Of a stretch of DNA of 64,000 nucleotides, positions 35,284 through 44,032 are shown one piece after another. The notes beneath the pieces were generated by a model, which saw nothing but the letters and a program-made list of their open reading frames with translations, did no database searches and was not told the origin of the DNA. The stretch covers positions 60,077-124,076 of the forward strand of contig NZ_KZ686273.1 in NCBI RefSeq assembly GCF_003029735.1. The letters run 5' to 3'. Numbering within the stretch: the stretch's first letter is position 1; each line of letters starts with the position of its first letter. Made by a program: the position numbers and the translations under genes. Origin of the DNA: Pedobacter yulinensis (GTDB taxonomy: Bacteria > Bacteroidota > Bacteroidia > Sphingobacteriales > Sphingobacteriaceae).

Positions 35284-36942
35284 TTATCTGATGGTAAAAG
35301 TCTCGTCGCTCGAAACAGCCATGCCGTTCACCACGCTGATCTTCACCTGCCCAGGGCTTATTCCTGATGGCACCTGAACCTGAAGGGTATTAGGACTGGC
35401 CGCATAGACCACGCTCTGTACCCCGCCGAAGCGGACCAGGTTGTTGTACGTGACGGGACTGAACCCGGTGCCATAAATGGTTACGACCGTACCGGGGAGC
35501 CCAGAGGTTGGCGAAAACGATGTTATAGTCGGGCTCAGCACAGTAAACTGCTCATCGACTGGTATGAGCTGTGAGCCGTAGTGGACAGCCAGCTTGACTT
35601 TCCCGGCAAGCAAGCCTGATGGCACATAGACACGCATGCGGTTGTTATCTATCATTTGGCCGTATGCAGATATAGCGCCGAAAGATACCTGATACGAAGT
35701 GCCATTGTTGGGGAAATTGCAGTTCAGCAGAACTTCATCGCCAATGTAGCCCGAAGTTTTATTAAGTCCGCTGATGGTGGGAAGTACGACCCGGACCTTG
35801 CCTGAAGACACGGTATTGGGCCCGGCGGTGATGGAAAACACATATTCACCGGCAGGCAAAGCAGGCACCTGGAAGCTGAGCGATGTGCCTGATACCGAAG
35901 AAGGGTACACGGTTACGTCGCCAAATGCCGCCCTCGGATTTCTGTCTGAATAGCTGTACATGATCGGAAAATCGCTGCCGGTTACAGTCAGGGTCGTGCC
36001 AAGCATGGCTGTTGCCGGCGAAATGGAACTGACAACCGGCGGCTTAACCGTGAATTCGCCCGGAAGGATAGTGGTAACATTGTTTAAAACAACGCTTATT
36101 TTCGATGTGACTGTTGTAAGCTCTGCCGGTACAGTGGCAGTCAGGCGACCGGTTTGCGAGCTGAGGTTAGCCGCGAGACTTCCGAAAAGCACGCGCAGGC
36201 CGCTGCTCCAGTAGTCGGGCAGGTTGTCGCCAAGGAATGTGACCGCAGATCCGATTGCAGCGTTTTTGGGCGAGTAATCCTTGATGTTGGCTTGTATGCT
36301 AAAAATGTAATTAAGTGAGCGCTGGCCATCTAGTATCAGCCTGATCGATATCTGGGTGCCATGAGACGCACTGATGCCGGTGGGTACCTCGACCACAATC
36401 TTGCTGTCTGAAGCTTCGACAACCCTGGCAGGGACCTCTGAAAATGTAACTTGGACCTGTTTCGGGTCGCTAATGTAAAACTTGCCCGAAAGGGTGATCA
36501 GGTCACCGCTTTTTCCTGACGAAGGCCTTATTTCGCCGGTGCTTGGCTGGGGCATTAGCAGGGACACAACGCTGCCGTAAGCAGTGCCTTCTGAATTGGT
36601 CAGGTAGGAACGTACAAAAACCTGCGGATAGCCGCCAAGCTGTAATACGCCTGATTCCTTTTCAAAGGGCCCCTCAGCCGGGTCGCTGCCCAGCGATATC
36701 CTGGTGCCCTGCCCGTCGCCGATATTCGAACTGGTGCCGTAAACAAAACCATAGTCAGAGATGGCCGGACCCCCCTTGCTGACTATATTTCCACGGAAGA
36801 CCGCCCTGGAAGGCGATACCGCATGTGCCTCGAGCGTCTGGATTTCGGGATAGCGGGTCTCTTTTTTACAACCGGGTAAACCAACCAGGACCAAGAGCGT
36901 CAATACCGCCGCAGCGGCAACTGTGAGAAGTGTATTTTTCAT
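35284..36942 (-). CDS. IPT/TIG-repeat lipoprotein
   Basis: A 552-residue lipoprotein (lipidated Cys25 in GLPGC-KKE). After an N-terminal fibronectin-like part (about 30-130) come five immunoglobulin-like IPT/TIG repeats, recognisable by repeated PxxG..GxxVTxxGxxF patterns starting near residues 135, 222, 305, 390 and 470 (for example ITSFSPTSGLPGTVVTIYGTGF). Such proteins are surface-exposed and often bind glycans or other cells in Bacteroidota. The gene lies 9 bases downstream of a gene for a predicted outer-membrane barrel and is probably co-transcribed with it. Ligand unknown. Confidence 0.85.
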   Translation of the reverse strand: MKNTLLTVAAAAVLTLLVLVGLPGCKKETRYPEIQTLEAHAVSPSRAVFRGNIVSKGGPAISDYGFVYGTSSNIGDGQGTRISLGSDPAEGPFEKESGVLQLGGYPQVFVRSYLTNSEGTAYGSVVSLLMPQPSTGEIRPSSGKSGDLITLSGKFYISDPKQVQVTFSEVPARVVEASDSKIVVEVPTGISASHGTQISIRLILDGQRSLNYIFSIQANIKDYSPKNAAIGSAVTFLGDNLPDYWSSGLRVLFGSLAANLSSQTGRLTATVPAELTTVTSKISVVLNNVTTILPGEFTVKPPVVSSISPATAMLGTTLTVTGSDFPIMYSYSDRNPRAAFGDVTVYPSSVSGTSLSFQVPALPAGEYVFSITAGPNTVSSGKVRVVLPTISGLNKTSGYIGDEVLLNCNFPNNGTSYQVSFGAISAYGQMIDNNRMRVYVPSGLLAGKVKLAVHYGSQLIPVDEQFTVLSPTITSFSPTSGLPGTVVTIYGTGFSPVTYNNLVRFGGVQSVVYAASPNTLQVQVPSGISPGQVKISVVNGMAVSSDETFTIR

Positions 36943-36951
36943 GGCCTGTGC

Positions 36952-37701
36952 TTAAAAATTGTATCCCAGCCTGATGCCATTGAAAAGCGTCGGACCTATT
37001 TTGAATGACTCGCTTTTACCAAGATTTTGGGTAGTGACCGCCCCTGACTGATTCACAGTGCGGAGCGATGCGTTCTTGTAGTTTGTCTGGTACGCGCCCA
37101 GGTTAAATTCGTAGCCGAAGAAGAAGGCCCTTGACATGTAGAAGTCAAAACCTGCTACCAGGTTAACGCCCCAGCGGCTGTAAGCCTGGCGGCTAAGGTA
37201 GAACGCCGTTGGGTTTACAACGCTTTGGAAATTGTACCAGCCGTTTTCAGTATCGACAGTCGTTGTCGGGTTCGCAAACGTTTGACTCGCTGACCTGCCC
37301 GCGATTGATGCGTCCAGTCCTACATAAGGAGAGAGCCTACGCGAACCTGGAAAGTGATGTTCAATACCGAAGTTAAGGGCCCAGTCGATACCCTTCCTTT
37401 CATCTTTTGTAAAAGAACTTGCATTGCCGTAAGGATTGTTTACATTGAAACTGGAATCCTGGCTGCTAACGTGTGCGCCCAGGCGCAGCGCTGTTTGTGC
37501 CTTCAGGAAATATCTGAACTTGATCTGGTTTAAGGCATTGTTGAAATTCAGTTTGCTGCTGAACAGGTTAATGTTGAGTTCGGTAGACACGGTTCCCCGT
37601 ACCGGCTTCAGGTTTTCATTTGCATGGCGTTCGGACTTTTCCTGCGCATGGCTTCCCAGCACGGCAAGCGCCAATGCCAGGGATGAGAGCATTTTTTTCA
37701 T
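36952..37701 (-). CDS. Predicted outer-membrane beta-barrel protein
   Basis: 249 residues with a signal peptide (MKKMLSSLALALAVLGSHA-Q). The rest has alternating amphipathic strands (TALRLGAHVS, FFFGYEFNLGAYQ) and ends in FNGIRLGYNF, a C-terminal phenylalanine typical of barrel insertion. It resembles small OmpA-like or porin-family barrels without an OmpA peptidoglycan domain. It is the first gene of a two-gene unit with the IPT/TIG lipoprotein. Function unknown. Confidence 0.8.
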   Translation of the reverse strand: MKKMLSSLALALAVLGSHAQEKSERHANENLKPVRGTVSTELNINLFSSKLNFNNALNQIKFRYFLKAQTALRLGAHVSSQDSSFNVNNPYGNASSFTKDERKGIDWALNFGIEHHFPGSRRLSPYVGLDASIAGRSASQTFANPTTTVDTENGWYNFQSVVNPTAFYLSRQAYSRWGVNLVAGFDFYMSRAFFFGYEFNLGAYQTNYKNASLRTVNQSGAVTTQNLGKSESFKIGPTLFNGIRLGYNF

Positions 37702-37720
37702 TTAGTTTGATTTGGTGCGG

Positions 37721-37728
37721 CAAAAATA
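37721..37728 (-). promoter_or_regulatory. -7 box of the barrel/IPT operon
   Basis: TATTTTTG on the minus strand matches TAnnTTTG exactly and lies 19 bases before the start at 37701. No clear -33 TTTG was found. Confidence 0.45.
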
Positions 37729-37758
37729 GAAAAAGAAGCGATAGTCTCGCGTTTCACC

Positions 37759-38238
37759 TTATTTTTTCATGGCGAGGTGCTGGCAGGTCATGGTGAGCCG
37801 TGCGCGCAGTTCGTTTAACTGCTCGGCCTCGATGTTCTTAATCGGCAGGATCATGAAGTTGGCCATCGAGTCCACATCGCCTGAGCGGTCATTGTGCGTC
37901 TGAACAATTACATCGTCTCCGCGGGTTCGCAGGTACAGGACCCCGCTGCTGGTCGAGCCATAATAATCGAGGTCAGTGAACTTAGATAAATTAAACGCAA
38001 AATACTCCGTTTTTCCATTGTGAAAATACCGTTTGTAGCGGCAGAAACCAGTGTTGGTAAAATTCAGCTCATATTTCCGGATCAGTCGGTTTTCAGCATT
38101 GCCGTCGTAATATGAAGCCAGGTTCCGGCGTACGAAGGTGATGCTTTCTTCTAAGGGATCAGCTTGTCTGAATGCCGAGAAAATCAGCCCTGAAGCTGCT
38201 AAAACAAAGATCGATAACAATAATGTAATGTTTCGCAT
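37759..38238 (-). CDS. Small exported protein, function unknown
   Basis: 159 residues from ATG 38238: a signal peptide or N-terminal anchor (MRNITLLLSIFVLAASGLIFSA), then a compact domain with FVRRNLASYYDGNAENRL, FTNTGFCRYKRYFHNGKTEYFAFNLSKF and a C-terminal helix (EQLNELRARLTMTCQHLAMKK). The frame is open upstream to 38742, but that part is antisense to the plus-strand gene at 38290 and lacks any signal, so it is excluded. No recognised family. Divergently transcribed from the next gene with 51 bases between starts. Confidence 0.72.
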   Translation of the reverse strand: MRNITLLLSIFVLAASGLIFSAFRQADPLEESITFVRRNLASYYDGNAENRLIRKYELNFTNTGFCRYKRYFHNGKTEYFAFNLSKFTDLDYYGSTSSGVLYLRTRGDDVIVQTHNDRSGDVDSMANFMILPIKNIEAEQLNELRARLTMTCQHLAMKK

Positions 38239-38250
38239 TGCCTGAACCGG

Positions 38251-38285
38251 TTTGGTCCATGAAATTAAATAAATTGTTAAATTTG
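38251..38285 (+). promoter_or_regulatory. Promoter of the 38290 gene, near-leaderless
   Basis: TTTG (38251-38254), 23 bases, then TAAATTTG (38278-38285). The -7 box ends 4 bases before the ATG at 38290, so the transcript would start at or very near the start codon. Confidence 0.6.
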
Positions 38286-38289
38286 TAAT

Positions 38290-38766
38290 ATGCCATTTTC
38301 TCCACAATCCCGCGTTTGGGTTTACCAGAGTAACCGCAGGCTGAACGATCAGGAAGCCCGCGATATTCAGGATAAACTGAACGAATTTGCCGCCACATGG
38401 AAAGCGCACGAACGCCAGTTGCTGGCACGTGCAGAAGTACGGTACAATTTTTTTATTATTCTGGTCGCAGATGAAAATCAGGCGCCTGTAACCGGCTGTT
38501 CCATTGATACATCGGTCAGGCTGATCAAAGAAATTGAACAGCAATATGGCATTGACCTGTTTGATCGCTTTAACATTGCCTACAAACATGAAGGACAGGT
38601 TATTGTAAATTCGAAAGAAGACTTTGAAACCCTGGTCAACATAGGCCAGGTTTCTGAAGATACCGTCGTTTTTAACAACATGGTGCAGACCCTCGAAGAG
38701 CTCGAAACCAAATGGGAACTTCCTTTTTCTGAAAGCTGGCACGCGGTGGTATTTTCAAAAAAGTAG
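38290..38766 (+). CDS. Conserved Bacteroidota hypothetical protein
   Basis: 158 residues, cytoplasmic, alternating helices and strands: WVYQSNRRLNDQEARDIQDKLNEFAATW, then FIILVADENQAPVTGCSIDTSVRLIKEIEQQYGIDLFDR, then EELETKWELPFSESWHAVVFSK. The family is widespread in Bacteroidota and is often named an ABC transporter ATPase in databases, but no Walker A or ABC signature is present, so that name is not supported. The conserved C-SIDTSVR segment with its cysteine may be functional. Function unknown. Confidence 0.85.
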   Translation: MPFSPQSRVWVYQSNRRLNDQEARDIQDKLNEFAATWKAHERQLLARAEVRYNFFIILVADENQAPVTGCSIDTSVRLIKEIEQQYGIDLFDRFNIAYKHEGQVIVNSKEDFETLVNIGQVSEDTVVFNNMVQTLEELETKWELPFSESWHAVVFSKK

Positions 38767-38867
38767 GCCCGCGATATAGCCGGCAGGCAGATACCTGCTA
38801 TTCTTAACCGCTGCGGGTCAAACAAAAGACGCCGTTAAAGCATTATATTGCTTTATACCAATTCAAT

Positions 38868-41300
38868 ATGGCGCGCTGGCTTCAATTATCGCTCAAAATT
38901 ATTGGGGGCATCGTGTTGCTCCTGCTCATTATTTCGGTTTGCGCAGGCGTCTACATCAGCAGCAACAGGGAGAAGGTTCTAAATTCGCTCGTCGAAAAAA
39001 TAAACGCCGGTATCAACGGCAAATTTTCTGCCCGCAGGATAGATCCGTCCTTTTTTAAAGGATTCCCGAACGCGTCCCTGTCGGTGCGCGATGTGGTTCT
39101 GACAGACAGCCTCTTCAACAGGCACCGCCACGAATTGCTTAAAGCCGCAGATATCGATGTCTCGCTCGACTTGCTCTCGCTGCTGGCAGGCAATTTCAAG
39201 ATTAGCAGCGTGTCCATTAACAATGCCTCGGTTTATTTGTATACCGACAGCACCGGCTACAGCAATACGAGTATTTTCAAAAGCAAACAGCAAAAAGCCA
39301 CTGAGAGTGACGGCGGCAGGCCTGATGGCATCCAGGTGCGGCGTATTGACCTGAACAAAGTCCGGTTTGTGATTGACAATCAGGCGCGCTTTAAAAAATT
39401 CGACTTTGATGTGGCCTTCATGAATGGCCGTGTTAGTTATCCATCAGAGGGTTTTAAGGGAAGGATCAGGCTGCGTACGCTGGTCAGGGACTTCTCGTTC
39501 AACACACGGCGCGGCAGTTTTATGCACAATAAAACCATAGATGGCCATCTTTCCTTTCACTATGACAAAGAACAAGAGCTGCTCGTTGCCGATCCCGACC
39601 GGCTGAATATTGGCGGCGATGACTTTACGGTAGGGGCAAGCGTTCAGTTTGGCCGTAAACCTGCGCCTTTTTCTGTGCGCATCAAGGCCGACAAGATCCT
39701 GTATGCCAATGTGGCCAGGCTGCTGGCACCCAATATTTCCAGCAAACTGCTGCGCTTCAAAATTGCCAGGCCGATAGACGTTCAGGCGACCATCATAGAC
39801 GATGGCAAATCGGCAGGTAAGGATCCGCTGATTAACGTAGGCATCAACGTGAGAAACAATGCAGTCACCATTCCTTCCGGATCCCTCGAAGACTGCAGTT
39901 TCGATGGCAGCTTTACCAACAAAGATTCTGCCAACAGGCCGATTGGCGATGCAAATTCATCCATCCGGTTCAGGCAGCTGAAGGCAAATTACTACCAGGC
40001 ACCAATCCGGGTCGATACGCTGCTGATCAACAACCTGGAACGGCCGGTTGCCATGGGAAGGGTGCGGTCAGAATTTGACCTGGACAAACTGAACGGCTCA
40101 TTCGGCGACAATACATTTCGCTTCAAATCCGGCCATGCTGATCTGGAACTATATGGGAAAGCAGATATTGAAAATTTTCGCTTTACAAAACCCACTGTAT
40201 CCGGCAGGGTTATCATTCGCGATGCTGATATGACTTATATCCCCCGTAATATCCACCTCGTGAGAAGTGCGCTTGCCCTTCAGTTTACTGAGAATGATCT
40301 AAGTGTCAATGAAGGCAGGTTGCAGCTGGGAAAGAGCATCGTGACAATGAACCTGAGGATCAGGAACCTGCTTAATTTTTACTACACGGCACCAGAGAAA
40401 ACGCTGATCGAGCTTACACTAAACAGTCCTCAGCTGTACCTGAGCGAACTGCTGCCGCTTCTGGGTCAGCGAAAAAAAGCAGTGCGCAAACGCAAAACAG
40501 GCAACTCAATCAACCAGATGTCAGAACAGCTGGAAACAGTTCTGGAGTCGGCGCGAATGAAAATGCAGGTGCATGTAGACAAGGCCATTTATAACCGCTT
40601 TGTTGCCCGGGACCTTGATGCCAGCATTGACTTGCTGCGCGATGGGGTTTACCTGCGTAAAATCCGGGTCAGCCATGCCGGCGGCAGCCTGAACCTGACC
40701 GGCAATGTTAAGCCTTTCGGAGCTACGAACCGGTTTTCCGTACGCGCGCAGATCAGCAATGTGAATGTACGTGAGTTCTTTTATGGCTTTGATAATTTCG
40801 GTCAGAACACCATCACCAATAAGAACCTGCGCGGCTACCTCTCGTCAGTTGTCGACGTGAACGGTGCATTGACCGACCAGGGACGGCTTGTTTCCCGGTC
40901 GACCAGCGGACGCGTGAAATTCAATTTGAGAAAAGGTGCGCTGCTTAATTTCGAGCCACTTCAGAAAGTCGAGAAGTTTGCCTTCAAGAACCGGGATTTC
41001 TCAAACATTCAGCTGGAACCACTGAGCGGTGTGCTTGATATCAGGGGTGATAAAATTCATATCAGCCCGCTCATGGTCAATTCAAGCGTGCTGAATTTCA
41101 ACATCAAGGGCGTGTATGCTTTGGGAAAAGGCACAAATATTGCCATGGACATCCCTTTGCGAAACCCCAAGAAAGATGAGTTCCTGACAGATCCGAAAGA
41201 CAAACGCGCGGCACGCATGAAAGGTATTGTTCTGCACCTGAAAGCTTCTGACGGGGAAGACGGCAAGATCCGGGTAGGGTGGAACCGCAACCATGACTAA
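38868..41300 (+). CDS. AsmA-like envelope protein
   Basis: 810 residues. A single N-terminal membrane segment (about 8-28, KIIGGIVLLLLIISVCAGVYI) is followed by a long periplasmic part rich in beta strands: an AsmA-type N-terminal region (FFKGFPNASLSVRDVVLTDSL, AADIDVSLDLLSLLAGNFKISSVSINNASVYL) and an AsmA_2-like C-terminal region (ISPLMVNSSVLNFNIKGVYALGKGTNIAMDIPL). Related proteins (AsmA, TamB, YhdP) form bridge-like lipid-transfer structures for outer-membrane homeostasis; a similar role is inferred. It converges with mtgA, with 8 bases between the two stops. Confidence 0.85.
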   Translation: MARWLQLSLKIIGGIVLLLLIISVCAGVYISSNREKVLNSLVEKINAGINGKFSARRIDPSFFKGFPNASLSVRDVVLTDSLFNRHRHELLKAADIDVSLDLLSLLAGNFKISSVSINNASVYLYTDSTGYSNTSIFKSKQQKATESDGGRPDGIQVRRIDLNKVRFVIDNQARFKKFDFDVAFMNGRVSYPSEGFKGRIRLRTLVRDFSFNTRRGSFMHNKTIDGHLSFHYDKEQELLVADPDRLNIGGDDFTVGASVQFGRKPAPFSVRIKADKILYANVARLLAPNISSKLLRFKIARPIDVQATIIDDGKSAGKDPLINVGINVRNNAVTIPSGSLEDCSFDGSFTNKDSANRPIGDANSSIRFRQLKANYYQAPIRVDTLLINNLERPVAMGRVRSEFDLDKLNGSFGDNTFRFKSGHADLELYGKADIENFRFTKPTVSGRVIIRDADMTYIPRNIHLVRSALALQFTENDLSVNEGRLQLGKSIVTMNLRIRNLLNFYYTAPEKTLIELTLNSPQLYLSELLPLLGQRKKAVRKRKTGNSINQMSEQLETVLESARMKMQVHVDKAIYNRFVARDLDASIDLLRDGVYLRKIRVSHAGGSLNLTGNVKPFGATNRFSVRAQISNVNVREFFYGFDNFGQNTITNKNLRGYLSSVVDVNGALTDQGRLVSRSTSGRVKFNLRKGALLNFEPLQKVEKFAFKNRDFSNIQLEPLSGVLDIRGDKIHISPLMVNSSVLNFNIKGVYALGKGTNIAMDIPLRNPKKDEFLTDPKDKRAARMKGIVLHLKASDGEDGKIRVGWNRNHD

Positions 41301-41308
41301 TTCACTTG

Positions 41309-42037
41309 TCAGAAATCAAGCGGACCCAGGCGGCGCATGTTTCTCATAATAAGGTACTGCCTGTGGCGGATATAAGTGGTCGGTTTGGAAGGTGCCCACC
41401 GGCGCGGGTTGGGGAAACAGGCGGCAATGAGGGCAGCCTGCGACCGTGTCAGACTTTTACAGGATTTGCCATAATAGGTCTGTGCAGCCGCTTCAGCGCC
41501 ATAAATGCCGTTGCCCATTTCAATGACATTCAGGTAAACTTCAAGAATACGCTCCTTACTCCAAAGAATTTCGATAAGCAAAGTAAAATACGCTTCGAAG
41601 CCTTTCCTGACCCATGATCTTCCTGGCCAGAGAAAAACATTTTTGGCTGTTTGCTGCGAGATGGTACTGCCGCCCTTGACCTTTTTTTTACTTTTGCTGT
41701 TGCTTTGATAGGCCTTTTCAATGGCTTTGATGTCGAAACCAGCATGTTTCAGGAACAACTGGTCTTCGGCCGCCACGGCGGCACGTTTCATGTTGTCAGA
41801 TATGTCTTTGAATTTGACCCATTTTTTGTCGATTCCCGGCGATTTCCCTTCGGTACTTTCCATACTGCGTAAGATCATGAGTAAGGTAACCGGAGGATTA
41901 ATGAAACGGTAGGCGATAACCCAAAAGAAAGAAGTGAGTACGAACCAGACAAGAATCCTGGCAGCAATGCCGCTGAGCCGCTTAAGCCAGCTACTTTTCT
42001 GTCTGCTCTTTGTCTTTTTTCCTGTCTTTGCTGCCAT
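41309..42037 (-). CDS. mtgA: Monofunctional biosynthetic peptidoglycan transglycosylase
   Basis: A GT51 glycosyltransferase that polymerises lipid II into glycan strands. The 242-residue protein has one N-terminal membrane segment (about 27-47) and the GT51 motifs AAEDQLFLKHAGFD (catalytic Glu), KGGSTISQQTAKNVFLW and RILEVYLNVIEMGNGIYGAEAAAQTYYGK. No transpeptidase domain is present, which separates MtgA from class A penicillin-binding proteins. A -7-type box lies 4 bases before the ATG. Confidence 0.95.
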   Translation of the reverse strand: MAAKTGKKTKSRQKSSWLKRLSGIAARILVWFVLTSFFWVIAYRFINPPVTLLMILRSMESTEGKSPGIDKKWVKFKDISDNMKRAAVAAEDQLFLKHAGFDIKAIEKAYQSNSKSKKKVKGGSTISQQTAKNVFLWPGRSWVRKGFEAYFTLLIEILWSKERILEVYLNVIEMGNGIYGAEAAAQTYYGKSCKSLTRSQAALIAACFPNPRRWAPSKPTTYIRHRQYLIMRNMRRLGPLDF

Positions 42038-42041
42038 GGCG

Positions 42042-42049
42042 CAAATGTA
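42042..42049 (-). promoter_or_regulatory. -7 box immediately before mtgA
   Basis: TACATTTG on the minus strand, an exact TAnnTTTG match followed by CGCC and then the mtgA ATG. The 4-base gap predicts a leaderless or nearly leaderless transcript. No convincing -33 box was found. Confidence 0.45.
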
Positions 42050-42202
42050 AGAAAATGGGCGCTGCGGCGGAAGTTTTTAAAACCAGCCAGCCAGCTTACA
42101 CCAGAACCGCACGCAGCTGCTGAAAGGGGCGATTAAAATAGCTGCAGGTTTTCGGGGGTTTTCAAACCGGGAGACAGGAACTGAATTAGCCCATTGAAGC
42201 CG

Positions 42203-42266
42203 GGATATAGTTCGAGTCCTGCAAAGTTGGTAACTTTTGTAAAGTTACCAACTTTAAGTTAAAAAA
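42203..42266 (-). repeat. Palindromic intergenic repeat, copy 3 (inverted)
   Basis: The reverse complement of this stretch reads T6-AACTT, the same 15-bp hairpin with loop ACA, GCAGGACTCG and the extension AACTATATCC shared with copy 2. It lies in the 353-bp gap between mtgA and the 42391 gene, 125 bases 3' of the latter. Relative to that leftward gene its orientation is the same as copies 1 and 2 relative to lepB. The rest of the gap holds nothing recognisable apart from the mtgA -7 box. Confidence 0.95.
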
Positions 42267-42390
42267 TTTACGGAATATACGGATAAATTAAATTTTTAGC
42301 AATAAACACTTGCGGCCGCAGCTTACGCCATCGTACGGTGCATATCCGTTTTCATGTGCCGCGTATCACGCCGGCTGCTCGCCCCAGGCA

Positions 42391-43902
42391 CTAAGCGCTA
42401 TCGTGTATATCGCAACCATCCTGAATCAGCTGCAGCACCACTTGGTAAGCCGGTTTTTTCTCCCATCGCGCGACCAGCCAACCAATAAAACAGGAAATGA
42501 AAATGTCGCTATTCCCGGTGCCACTTTGCAAGTTCAAAACTTTTTTTTGATAAGCTGCTTCGTAAACCACATCGGGCTTTAGTAAGTATCGTTTAACCAA
42601 GTTTAAGAATAATAGCACGCGTGTTTCAGAAGTTTTGATCAGGTATGCCCTGTATCTGCGGCGAAAGCCGCTCAGCCTGGACATAGCGAGCTCAATGTTA
42701 GCGAACTGTGCCTGGACCACAATTTCCATCAGGTTTTTGCGAATGGTCCAAAGCATACCCATTTTTTTCTCATACCAGGTGTCGGTGCGTGCCAGTAATG
42801 TTAAATGTTTTAAGCTTTCCCGGTTACCGCAAAGGGCTAAAAACATGGCGAGACATTGCCGTATATCCTCCAGATCCTCGGGTTTAGACGAAGGTTTGGA
42901 AACGGCCAGCGCTTCATGCAACAGCGCGGTCGCCTGATCTGCATAGCCGGTAAAAAACCGGTTGAGCGCGGACAGTAAATAATAACGCAACTGAAACACG
43001 GTATGATAACGGCTGTCTGACATCATCAAATTCATCATCTCTTCCAGCAAAGACGCGCTTTTGGCAAAGTCCTTTTGCCGTAAGTGAAAATTAGCCAGGA
43101 AGTATAAAATGGAAATATGGTAAAAAAGGTAATTTTTCTTTTGGGTAGCCTGCTGTTGTATAAACTGTTTCGTCCGGTCGATGTAGTGTTCGATCAAGCC
43201 ATGATCATGTTGTATTGCTGCATATTCATTGGCAATAAAGAGGATTTGGTAAATCGACTTGTACGTCATCAGGTCCCGTTCTGAAATCCCATATTTCCGA
43301 ATCGTAGTCAGCATCAACGTGTTCAGCTTGACAACCTTTCCTTTCAGGTGTATCTGCTGCAATTCTTGTCTCAGATAGGCATAGGCCATATTGAGCCTCG
43401 CTTCACATTGCATATCAGCCTGGTTACGCAGGAAGCGTTCGGTTAAGGCTTCAAAGTCTTCGGCTTCTGGCAAATGGGCATAGTGCAGCTTCAACAGCAA
43501 GAGCTCATTGAGCAGGTTGAATTGCTCCAGATCTTTGGCCAGGCGTTCCGCCTTATCCAGACATTTGAAACCGACCTTGGCAACATCATTCTCTAACAGA
43601 AAACGTCCTGCCACCACGAGTCGAAGCGCGTCATACGTCTCTGAATGGCTGCTCTCAAATGCTTTCTGCGACAAGAAAAGCAGCAGGCTATCCTGCAGTC
43701 TTTTACGCAGCGCGTGGTAAGCATCCTTATTTTTTTTAGGTGGATAGAGTGTATCTAAGCCAGTGATATCGTCAGTTTCTATTAAATTTAGTAACTGCAA
43801 ATTCTTTACATCATTTCTTTTGTTTTTCCGCTGTACAAACTGTCTGAATAGCTTTTTGTCGTTCGTGTCCAGCAGGCAGATCAATTCCGATAATGTATCC
43901 AT
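42391..43902 (-). CDS. Unrecognised helical-repeat protein
   Basis: 503 residues with no signal peptide or clear membrane segment. The whole chain is predicted from pattern to be helical, with TPR-like pairs (for example FLLENDVAKVGFKCLDKAERLAKDLEQF, ISILYFLANFHLRQKDFAKSASLLEEMMNLMM, GYADQATALLHEALAV). The N-terminus (LLDTNDKKLFRQFVQRK) and a basic segment (RLSGFRRRYRAYLIK, about 415-430) are distinctive. By eye the gene is more AT-rich than its neighbours. It is flanked on its 3' side by repeat copy 3. It may be a scaffold or regulator, but no function can be assigned. Confidence 0.75.
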   Translation of the reverse strand: MDTLSELICLLDTNDKKLFRQFVQRKNKRNDVKNLQLLNLIETDDITGLDTLYPPKKNKDAYHALRKRLQDSLLLFLSQKAFESSHSETYDALRLVVAGRFLLENDVAKVGFKCLDKAERLAKDLEQFNLLNELLLLKLHYAHLPEAEDFEALTERFLRNQADMQCEARLNMAYAYLRQELQQIHLKGKVVKLNTLMLTTIRKYGISERDLMTYKSIYQILFIANEYAAIQHDHGLIEHYIDRTKQFIQQQATQKKNYLFYHISILYFLANFHLRQKDFAKSASLLEEMMNLMMSDSRYHTVFQLRYYLLSALNRFFTGYADQATALLHEALAVSKPSSKPEDLEDIRQCLAMFLALCGNRESLKHLTLLARTDTWYEKKMGMLWTIRKNLMEIVVQAQFANIELAMSRLSGFRRRYRAYLIKTSETRVLLFLNLVKRYLLKPDVVYEAAYQKKVLNLQSGTGNSDIFISCFIGWLVARWEKKPAYQVVLQLIQDGCDIHDSA

Positions 43903-44032
43903 GGGTAGATCGTCATACCTGTAAAGGTAATGTTATGATAAACTATATCGTCAGTAATTATTTAAATATAGATTTTTTACTGCTGCCCTGTGGTGCACAT
44001 TTGCTTCGTATTAACCATTAAAGCAAAATAAT

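Noticed and set aside
38239..38742. Upstream extension of the 37759 minus-strand frame
   Set aside because: It runs antisense through most of the plus-strand gene at 38290, has no signal peptide or domain, and the true signal peptide begins at 38238.
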